From assembly GCA_005240015.1 (NCBI GenBank), contig SBBV01000032.1, positions 1 through 6,463 of the forward strand: 6,463 nucleotides of DNA, given 5' to 3'. Origin of the DNA: Candidatus Odyssella thessalonicensis (GTDB lineage Bacteria > Pseudomonadota > Alphaproteobacteria > Bin65). Positions 1 to 4,009 of this stretch are shown one piece after another (the stretch's first letter is position 1; every line of letters starts with the position of its first letter). A program made the position numbers and the translations under genes. Below the pieces are notes generated by a model. That model was given only the letters and a program-made list of their open reading frames with translations. It was not told the origin of the DNA and searched no databases.

Positions 1-13
1 CCCTCATCCCCAA

Positions 14-37
14 CCCCTTCGCCCCAGGGCGAAGGGG
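14..37. repeat. Perfect 11-bp hairpin repeat downstream of the CBS-BON gene
   Basis: Arm 14-24 (CCCCTTCGCCC) is the exact reverse complement of 27-37, with only two bases between them, so the real loop is about four bases. It begins five bases past the stop of the leftward CBS-BON gene. On that strand the hairpin is followed by TTGGGG rather than a T run, so it is a weak candidate for Rho-independent termination. The flanking CCCTCATCCCCAACC context resembles the dispersed extragenic palindromes common in high-GC alphaproteobacteria; that resemblance is from memory and was not searched. It may act as a 3' end stabiliser or simply be a REP-like copy. Confidence 0.6.
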
Positions 38-41
38 CTAC

Positions 42-734
42 TCACGTCGCCTGCAGCATCGCGGGCAGCACCGAGAGGCGGTTCTTCACGGCGCGCACGC
101 CGGGCGCGCTCTCGGCCATGATGCGGAGCGCGTCGCGCTGGGCCTGGGAGCGCACCGCGCCGAACAGCTCGACCGTGCCCTTCTCGACCACGAAATTCAC
201 CGTGGCCGGCTCGGTCCAGCTCTCGTGCTCGGTCTCGCGGCGCAGATAGTCGCGGATCGCGGCGTCGCCGCCCTTGACGCGCTTGGCCTTCGGCTTGGCG
301 CGGGCGAGGGCGCGCAGCATGTCGTGGCGGCTCACGATGCCGACCAGCCTGCCGTTGCTCACCACCGGCACGCGCTTGATGGTCCATTTCTGCATCGTGT
401 CGACGACGTCGGCGAGCTCGGTGCGCGGCGTCACCGAGATGACCGAGCGGGTCATGACGTCGGCGGCCCGGAGACCGCGCGTCTTGACGAAATCGTGGGC
501 GCGCTCCTCCGCATCGGTGAGGAACTCGAGCCACCACGACCGCTTGCGCTCGGTGCCGAGCTCGACGCGGCGCATCAGATCGCCCTCGGTGACGATGCCG
601 ACGACGCGGCGGCCGCGATCGACCACCGGCACGCCGCTGATCTGATGCGCGACCATCGTCTTGGCCACGTCGCGCACGAGCGCGGTCGGCGCCACGGTCT
701 TCACCCTGCGGGTCATGATGTCTGCGGCCTTCAT
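42..734 (-). CDS. Two-CBS domain plus BON domain protein
   Basis: The protein has 230 residues and is predicted cytoplasmic, with no signal peptide or membrane segment. CBS domain 1 spans about residues 1-56 and CBS domain 2 about 88-143. Each begins with a DIMTR/DVMTR-like motif and ends with the ribose-phosphate motif G-I-V-[TS]-x-x-D (47-52 and 132-138). A BON domain fills about 157-224, with FGAV and the closing VKNRLSV typical of that fold. Paired CBS domains (a Bateman module) usually bind adenine nucleotides, and BON domains are thought to bind phospholipid or partner proteins. CBS-CBS-BON proteins are common stand-alone, probably regulatory proteins in proteobacteria, but their target is not known. 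I chose the ATG at 734 because GGAGGA lies 5 bases before it; the longer reading from 845 would bury that site in coding sequence. It is transcribed away from arfB. Confidence 0.9.
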   Translation of the reverse strand: MKAADIMTRRVKTVAPTALVRDVAKTMVAHQISGVPVVDRGRRVVGIVTEGDLMRRVELGTERKRSWWLEFLTDAEERAHDFVKTRGLRAADVMTRSVISVTPRTELADVVDTMQKWTIKRVPVVSNGRLVGIVSRHDMLRALARAKPKAKRVKGGDAAIRDYLRRETEHESWTEPATVNFVVEKGTVELFGAVRSQAQRDALRIMAESAPGVRAVKNRLSVLPAMLQAT

Positions 735-898
735 CGCTTCCTCCGCTGGCATCTCGCGCCTGTTTCTCCATAATGAAGAACGAACGCGCTGCGCAATCGA
801 TCCCGCGCAGGCCGATGCACCGCAGGGATGATCCACCTTCGCCAAGGCTTCGGCGGACGAGAGGCGCCCGTGGGCCGAAGCCCGCGGGGCGAAGGCCC
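735..898. other. Divergent intergenic region between CBS-BON gene and arfB
   Basis: This 164-bp spacer must hold promoters for both divergent genes. On the minus strand GGAGGA (743-738) is the ribosome binding site of the CBS-BON gene, and an AT-richer patch around 769-776 reads CATTAT on that strand, a possible -10 element without a convincing -35. The right half (about 826-898) is repeat-like, with alternating CTTCGCC and GGCGAAGG blocks and a hairpin abutting the arfB start. No clear plus-strand promoter was seen. Confidence 0.4.
872..898 (+). promoter_or_regulatory. Hairpin abutting the arfB start codon
   Basis: GGGCC (872-876) pairs with GGCCC (894-898). Inside it GCCC (880-883) pairs with GGGC (887-890), leaving facing GAA/GAA triplets (877-879 and 891-893) as a symmetric internal loop. 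The structure ends on the base before the arfB ATG and includes the only purine-rich stretch (GGGGCGAAGG) that could act as a Shine-Dalgarno site. If formed in mRNA it would restrict initiation. It may equally be the edge of a dispersed repeat element. Confidence 0.4.
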
Positions 899-1321
899 AT
901 GATCCGCATCACCGACACGATCGCCATCGACGAGCGCGAGATCGAGGAGAGCTTCGTGCGCGCCTCGGGCCCGGGCGGGCAGAACGTCAACAAGGTCGCG
1001 ACCGCGGTGCGCCTGCGCTTCGACGTGCGCGGCTCGCCGAGCCTGCCCCAGGAGGTGCGCCAGCGGCTCGAGCGGCTTGCCGGCAATCGCCTCACGGCCG
1101 AGGGCGTGCTCGTCATCAACGCGCAGCGCCACCGCACGCAGGAGCGCAACCGCGCCGATGCGCTCGAACGCCTGGTGGCGCTGATCCGCGCCGCGGCACC
1201 GGCGGGATCGCCGCGGCGCGCGACCAAGGTGCCGGCAGCGGAGCGGCGCCGGCGGCGCGAGAGCAAGCGCCGGCGCGGCGCGCTCAAGAAGCTGCGCGGC
1301 GGCGGACTCGACGAGATTTGA
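899..1321 (+). CDS. arfB: Alternative ribosome-rescue factor ArfB (peptidyl-tRNA hydrolase)
   Basis: The product is 140 residues, the same length as E. coli ArfB/YaeJ. It hydrolyses peptidyl-tRNA on ribosomes stalled at the 3' end of non-stop mRNAs. The GGQ catalytic motif is at residues 26-28 inside S-G-P-G-G-Q-N-V-N-K, the class I release-factor signature. A compact RF-like domain runs to about residue 100. The tail is strongly basic from 107 to 134 (ERRRRRESKRRR, KKLR), matching the part of ArfB that enters the empty mRNA channel. The start at 899 gives the family N-terminus (MIRITDTIAIDE). Reading from 773 would add 42 arginine- and proline-rich residues with no family counterpart. There is no strong Shine-Dalgarno site, and a hairpin touches the start codon. 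The gene is divergent from the CBS-BON gene and appears monocistronic. The close relative is the mitochondrial ICT1 family; RF1/RF2 are excluded by the short length. Confidence 0.95.
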   Translation: MIRITDTIAIDEREIEESFVRASGPGGQNVNKVATAVRLRFDVRGSPSLPQEVRQRLERLAGNRLTAEGVLVINAQRHRTQERNRADALERLVALIRAAAPAGSPRRATKVPAAERRRRRESKRRRGALKKLRGGGLDEI

Positions 1322-1363
1322 CCGCGTCACCGCGACGCGATTCCAGGCGAGACGCTTGCGCGC

Positions 1364-1369
1364 TATGGT
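1364..1369 (+). promoter_or_regulatory. Possible -10 element for the secreted protein gene at 1393
   Basis: TATGGT matches four of six bases of TATAAT and would start transcription near 1376, leaving a short leader that holds the ribosome binding site AGGGGAGG (1381-1388). The sequence 17 bases upstream (TTCCAG) is a poor -35, so this is a weak call. Confidence 0.3.
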
Positions 1370-1392
1370 GCTCCGTTCTCAGGGGAGGATCT

Positions 1393-1836
1393 ATGATTCG
1401 CAAGACGCTGCTTTCGGCCGCCATCCTCGTCGCACTGGCCTCGCTCGCGAGCGCGCAGTCCGTGCAGAAGACGCTCGCCGACGCGGGCGTGCTCGGACGC
1501 TGGGCGGAGGCCTGCGCCCAGCCGGCGAGCAGCAACAACGTCCACGTCGTCTACGCCGTGAGCCCGTCGGGCGAGGCCACGGTGGTCCACGAAGCGGCAC
1601 CCGGCCACCAAACGGTGGTGAACACGATCGTCGAGGCCAAGCTGGTTTCGCCCGAGCGGCTCGACTACATCCAAGTCGATCGCCGCGACGGCGCTCGGGT
1701 CCTCGTCGTTCTGATGATGACCGGGCGGCACATCAAAGTCTGGCGCTCGCAAATGAGCACGGGCCAGGTCCTCGCCGAGCGCGGCAAGTTCACCGCCAAC
1801 GGACGCGATGCGCCGGCGCGCGCCCGCTGCGGCTAA
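1393..1836 (+). CDS. Conserved secreted protein of unknown function
   Basis: The 147-residue precursor has a clear Sec signal peptide: charged MIRK, a hydrophobic core (LLSAAILVALASLAS) and a likely cut after A21 (ASA|QS). The mature part of about 126 residues starts with a short helix and L-G-R-W-x-x-x-C (C41), then P-A-S-S-N-N. Alternating beta-type segments follow, ending in G-K-F-T-A-N-G and a cysteine next to the C-terminus (C146). The two cysteines could form a disulfide in the periplasm. I recall a similar pattern (LGxWxxDCxxPAS near the start, xGRFTANG and a final Cys) in small periplasmic hypothetical proteins of alphaproteobacteria; no function is established to my knowledge. The start is fixed by AGGGGAGG four bases upstream; reading from 1318 would put 25 residues ahead of the signal peptide. 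It follows arfB by 71 bp and probably has its own promoter. Confidence 0.88.
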   Translation: MIRKTLLSAAILVALASLASAQSVQKTLADAGVLGRWAEACAQPASSNNVHVVYAVSPSGEATVVHEAAPGHQTVVNTIVEAKLVSPERLDYIQVDRRDGARVLVVLMMTGRHIKVWRSQMSTGQVLAERGKFTANGRDAPARARCG

Positions 1837-2006
1837 TGCGCGCCGCGTTTGCGCGGGGTTGCGCCACGTCGATCCGTCGAAGTGCGCCGGGCGCACAGCT
1901 CAGTATGAGCGCGTGATCGAAACAGAGTCCTGATGTTGAGGCGCGCCGCGAAGCACGCCTCGAAGGATCGATGCGGATCGACGCTTCTCCGGGCGCGGCG
2001 GCGCCC

Positions 2007-2022
2007 TGTGAAACGCTTCACC
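2007..2022. promoter_or_regulatory. CRP-type operator candidate, site 1
   Basis: TGTGA-N6-TCACC matches nine of the ten outer bases of the CRP consensus TGTGA-N6-TCACA. The inner 14 bases form a palindrome with six of seven pairs. Its centre is 23 bp upstream of the centre of site 2. Confidence 0.5.
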
Positions 2023-2029
2023 GAGGCGT

Positions 2030-2045
2030 GGTGAACGCGTTCACT
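2030..2045. promoter_or_regulatory. CRP-type operator candidate, site 2 (perfect 14-bp palindrome)
   Basis: GTGAACGCGTTCAC (2031-2044) is its own reverse complement and contains the GTGA-N6-TCAC core. Its outermost bases (G2030, T2045) depart from TGTGA/TCACA. The centre (2037.5) lies 41.5 bp upstream of about 2079, which is where transcription would start from the CATAAC hexamer at 2067-2072. That is the geometry of a class II CRP-activated promoter. A different palindrome-binding regulator, for example TetR or MarR type, cannot be excluded. Confidence 0.55.
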
Positions 2046-2066
2046 GCGGCGATCCCAGGGTTCGGG

Positions 2067-2072
2067 CATAAC
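2067..2072 (+). promoter_or_regulatory. Possible -10 element of the first WRGNC gene
   Basis: CATAAC matches four of six bases of TATAAT and there is no recognisable -35, as expected for an activator-dependent promoter. The matching stretch before the second paralog (GGCAAGAACC, about 2500-2509) is less convincing. Confidence 0.3.
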
Positions 2073-2131
2073 CGCGGCAGATGAGCCGGACGGCTCAACA
2101 CCGTTTCAACCGAACCACGAGGATCACCGCC

Positions 2132-2380
2132 ATGAAGATCAAGCTTCTCGCCCTCGCCGCCCTCGCGGCGCTCACGCTCGGCGCCGGCTCGGCCACCGCG
2201 GCCACGCCGACCGCGCTCGAGATCGGCCCCGAGATCTCGACCGACAGCAACGTCGCCCAAGCCGGCCACGTCTACCGCTGGCGCTACCGCGAGTTCTGGC
2301 GCGGCAACTGCAAGTACAAGACGCTCTACGTCACCAATGGCCGCCGCTGGGCCTACCGCTACGCCTACCGCTGCTTCTAG
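2132..2380 (+). CDS. Tiny secreted WRGNC-motif protein, paralog A
   Basis: I do not recognise this family. The 82-residue precursor has a Sec signal peptide (MKIK, then an Ala/Leu core) with a likely cut after A23 or A24 (SATA|A). The mature peptide of about 58 residues has a linker with I-G-P-E-I-S-T (31-37) and a dense Tyr/Arg/Trp C-terminal half: Y-R-E-F-W-R-G-N-C at 52-60, Y-x-T-x-Y-x-T-N-G at 62-70, R-W-x-Y-R at 72-76 and a final R-C-F. C60 and C81 are 21 residues apart and could form one disulfide. The mature part is basic and aromatic, which suits binding to an anionic surface, polysaccharide or nucleic acid, but that is inference. The ATG at 2132 has GAGGA eight bases upstream; the in-frame ATG at 2081 would put 17 residues before the signal peptide. 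Paralog B follows after a terminator. Confidence 0.85.
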   Translation: MKIKLLALAALAALTLGAGSATAATPTALEIGPEISTDSNVAQAGHVYRWRYREFWRGNCKYKTLYVTNGRRWAYRYAYRCF

Positions 2381-2412
2381 CCGCGGCGCACTGGTTGGGA
2401 ATCGTAAACGAG

Positions 2413-2452
2413 GAGCGGCCCATCCCGGCCCCGGGATGGGCCGCTCGCTTTT
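2413..2452 (+). terminator. Intrinsic terminator after paralog A
   Basis: Arm 2413-2428 is the exact reverse complement of 2431-2446 (16 bp, GC-rich, arms meeting at CC) and is followed by GCTTTT (2447-2452). It lies 33 bp past the stop of paralog A and ends 12 bp before the CRP-type site of paralog B, so it should separate transcription of the two genes. The T run is short, as is usual in high-GC genomes. Confidence 0.85.
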
Positions 2453-2463
2453 CCCGCGCTGCG

Positions 2464-2479
2464 TGTGAACAGGATCACA
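2464..2479. promoter_or_regulatory. CRP-type operator candidate, site 3 (consensus match)
   Basis: TGTGA-N6-TCACA matches all ten conserved positions of the classical CRP consensus. Its centre (2471.5) is about 92 bp before the paralog B start at 2564; site 2 has its centre about 94 bp before the paralog A start. The downstream sequence also aligns between the two genes, with GAGCCGGAC ending 41 bases before each start codon (2083-2091 and 2515-2523). Confidence 0.65.
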
Positions 2480-2563
2480 GCGGTTAACCCTTTGGTTGCG
2501 GCAAGAACCCGCACGAGCCGGACCTGAGAGGGGCCCGGGAGAGGAGGACCAACCCGAACCCCA

Positions 2564-2842
2564 ATGGGGCAAGCGATGAAGTTGAAACGCCTCTCCGTTA
2601 CGGCGCTCGTGGCATTGGCCCTCGGCGCCGCCTCCGCAGAAGCGGCGATGCCGCGCGCCAACATCGGCCCGGCGATTGGGACCGAAGCGAGCCGCGACCA
2701 GAGCATCGAACCGGTCCACTACCGCTACACCTACCGCGAATTCTGGCGCGGCAACTGCCTCTATCGCACCGTCTACATCACCGACGGTTACCGCTGGCGT
2801 TATCGCTGGCGCCGCCGGTGCTACGGGCGCTACACAGAATAG
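2564..2842 (+). CDS. Tiny secreted WRGNC-motif protein, paralog B
   Basis: This is a clear tandem paralog of the gene at 2132 and is likewise of unknown function. The 92-residue precursor has a signal peptide (LKRLSVTALVALALGAAS) with a likely cut near A27/A28 (AEA|A). It keeps I-G-P-A-I-G-T (34-40), Y-R-E-F-W-R-G-N-C (57-65), Y-x-T-x-Y-x-T-D-G and R-W-x-Y-R. C65 and C86 have the same 21-residue spacing as in paralog A. The C-terminus is extended by a few residues (YGRYTE) and is even richer in arginine. The start is ambiguous. The ATG at 2564 lies 15 bases past GAGGAGGA (2541-2548). The ATG at 2576 gives the MK-x-K-x-L start of paralog A, but with only GGGG as a local ribosome site. The gene has its own CRP-type site and is insulated from paralog A by a terminator. 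Confidence 0.85.
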   Translation: MGQAMKLKRLSVTALVALALGAASAEAAMPRANIGPAIGTEASRDQSIEPVHYRYTYREFWRGNCLYRTVYITDGYRWRYRWRRRCYGRYTE

Positions 2843-2858
2843 CCGATCACTGATCGGC
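2842..2858. terminator. Hairpin at the paralog B stop codon
   Basis: GCCGATCA and TGATCGGC are perfect inverted arms around a single C, starting on the last base of the TAG stop. There is no T run after it, so it is a possible Rho-independent terminator or an mRNA 3' end protector. Confidence 0.45.
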
Positions 2859-2873
2859 AGAGCGTGAACTGCG

Positions 2874-2962
2874 TAGGGGCGCACGCCCATTCGACTTCGC
2901 TCAGGGGTGCGCCCCTATCGCCGCCCGTACTTCGATCGACCAGGGCGCACAGCCGTGCGCCC
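2874..2962. repeat. Pair of REP-like hairpins in the convergent spacer
   Basis: The first hairpin has perfect 11-bp arms TAGGGGCGCAC (2874-2884) and GTGCGCCCCTA (2907-2917) around a 22-base loop that contains TTCGACTTCGCTCAGG. The second has perfect 8-bp arms GGGCGCAC (2943-2950) and GTGCGCCC (2955-2962) around AGCC. Both use the same GGGCGCAC/GTGCGCCC arm sequence, so they are copies of one motif arranged like a bacterial interspersed mosaic element between two convergent genes. They could stop or stabilise both transcripts. No T run follows on either strand. Confidence 0.65.
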
Positions 2963-2984
2963 CAACGGATTGAGACGCCGCGTC

Positions 2985-3758
2985 CTACTTCGCTTCGATG
3001 AAGCCCTTCTTCACCGCGAGTGCCCGCACTTCGGCGCTCTTCAGGTGATCGAGGAAGGCCTTGGCGGCGGCGGCATCGCGCGCCTTGGTCGTGGCGGCGG
3101 CCTGATAGACGGTGATCTTCTGCAGCTCCGCCGGCAGCGGCCCCACGAGCTTCACGCCTTTCACCGGCAGGATCTCGGTGATCTGGTGCACCGCGAGCTC
3201 GGCCTCGCCCTTGGCCACCGCCTCGGCGACGTAGCCGCCGGCCATGAGCTTGCTCCTGGGCTTCATCTCGGCGGCGATGCCGAGCTTCTCGAGCACGCTC
3301 GCGAAATGCTTGCCGCTCGTGCCGCGCGTGGGATCGATGTAGACGATCGACTTCGCGGCGAGCAGCGTCGCCTTGAACTCGGCCGTGGTCGCGATCTTCG
3401 GCAGCGGAGCGCCTTCCTTGACGGCGACGCCCATGCCGACGCGGCCCACCTCGGTGACGCTCGCCGGCGCCGTCCAGCCCTTGGCCGCGGCCTCGGTCAT
3501 GGTCTCCTGCGACAGCACGACGATGTCGCGCTGCTCGCCGTCGGCCAGCCGCTTCATGATCGGCTGCACCGGCATGTATTCGATGACGACCTTGTGGCCG
3601 CTCTTCTGCTCGAAGCCCGGGATCGCGTCGCCGACGACCGACTTGGCGGCGCCGGCGGAGAGGATGCGAAGCTCGGCCGCGCCGGCCGGCGGTGCCCAAA
3701 GGGCGGCGGCGAGTGCGGCGGCGGCGAGCGCGCGCAGCGGGATTGCGGTGCGTGACAT
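2985..3758 (-). CDS. ModA-like periplasmic solute-binding protein
   Basis: The 257-residue precursor has a Sec signal peptide (MSRTAIPLRALAAAALAAALW) with a likely cut near A27/A28 (AGA|AE). The mature part matches the type II periplasmic binding fold of the ModA/SBP_bac_11 group. L-R-I-L-S-A-G-A-A-K-S opens strand 1, with the ligand-loop serine or alanine positions around 34-40. F-E-x-x-S-G-H-K-V is at 49-57, R-D-I-V-V-L-S at 77-83, and Y-I-D-P-T-R-G-T-S-G-K at 140-150. V-A-K-G-E-A-E-L-A-V-H-Q-I-T-E-I is at 181-196, and the C-terminus ends in L-K-S-A-E-V...G-F-I. Length fits ModA (about 260), but the first binding loop differs from typical molybdate binders (A-A-A-S-L). No permease, ATPase or molybdopterin gene is nearby, so I do not assign molybdate. 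GGAGGAA lies six bases before the ATG at 3758; the longer reading from 4043 lacks support. Confidence 0.85.
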   Translation of the reverse strand: MSRTAIPLRALAAAALAAALWAPPAGAAELRILSAGAAKSVVGDAIPGFEQKSGHKVVIEYMPVQPIMKRLADGEQRDIVVLSQETMTEAAAKGWTAPASVTEVGRVGMGVAVKEGAPLPKIATTAEFKATLLAAKSIVYIDPTRGTSGKHFASVLEKLGIAAEMKPRSKLMAGGYVAEAVAKGEAELAVHQITEILPVKGVKLVGPLPAELQKITVYQAAATTKARDAAAAKAFLDHLKSAEVRALAVKKGFIEAK

Positions 3759-3812
3759 CAGGGTTCCTCCCGGACTTGGGGGCGGCGTCGCGCCCCGGGT
3801 TGAGCGAGCGCG

Positions 3813-3818
3813 ACTATA
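3813..3818 (-). promoter_or_regulatory. Possible -10 element of the ModA-like gene
   Basis: On the minus strand this reads TATAGT, five of six matches to TATAAT, and would start transcription near 3806, about 48 bases before the start codon. The -35 region (AACCGG at a 17-bp spacer) is poor. Confidence 0.4.
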
Positions 3819-3909
3819 GGCCGGGATCGCGGCGCCGGTTCTGCACACACGCGTGAGCGACGCCGCTCCCGATTCTCGCGGCCTTTTTGCCGTTGGCCAT
3901 CTTCCCGAA

Positions 3910-3937
3910 TTGCCATTCTGGGGCAAAGGCTTATTGT
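3910..3937 (+). promoter_or_regulatory. Candidate sigma-70 promoter of the hybrid kinase gene
   Basis: TTGCCA (3910-3915, five of six matches to TTGACA) and TATTGT (3932-3937, four of six to TATAAT) are separated by 16 bp in an unusually AT-rich stretch for this window. Transcription would begin near 3944, giving a leader of about 66 bases to the start at 4010. The in-frame TTG at 3887 lies upstream of this promoter, which argues against that longer start. Confidence 0.5.
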
Positions 3938-4009
3938 ATCGCGGAGCGCAAATTTCGGGCGCTCCCTGGAGCCGACCCGTCACGACGTCGCGCGGTGCGC
4001 GGGCGGGGA

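Larger units (their letters stand above)
1837..2131. other. Intergenic region before the first WRGNC gene
   Basis: These 295 bp contain no convincing gene. Small hairpins follow the upstream stop: CCGCG-TTTG-CGCGG (1843-1856) and GTGCGCC-G-GGCGCAC (1882-1896), neither with a T run. GAGGCG (1938-1943) can pair with CGCCTC (1956-1961). Two GTGA-N6-TCAC palindromes (2007-2022 and 2030-2045), a possible -10 element (2067-2072) and the ribosome binding site GAGGA (2119-2123) occupy the right part. Minus-strand readings here lack coding character. Confidence 0.6.

Noticed and set aside
773..898. N-terminal extension of arfB from the ATG at 773
   Set aside because: The extra 42 residues are compositionally odd, cross the repeat-like region, and exceed the family's 140-residue length that the start at 899 gives exactly.
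1882..1896. GTGCGCC-G-GGCGCAC as terminator of the secreted protein gene at 1393
   Set aside because: The stem is only seven pairs around one base and has no T run; it is noted only as a hairpin in the spacer.
2008..2044. LexA-type SOS box reading of the GTGAAC/GTTCAC motifs
   Set aside because: The alphaproteobacterial LexA box is a direct repeat, GTTC-N7-GTTC. Here the motifs are inverted and share the GTGA-N6-TCAC core instead.
2018..2890. A 290-codon minus-strand open frame spanning both WRGNC genes
   Set aside because: It runs through the terminator hairpin and both operator palindromes, shows no domain or signal, and competes with two paralogous genes that support each other.
3887..4009. 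TTG start of the kinase at 3887
   Set aside because: It lies upstream of the best promoter candidate (3910-3937), and the added residues show no PAS or coiled-coil features.
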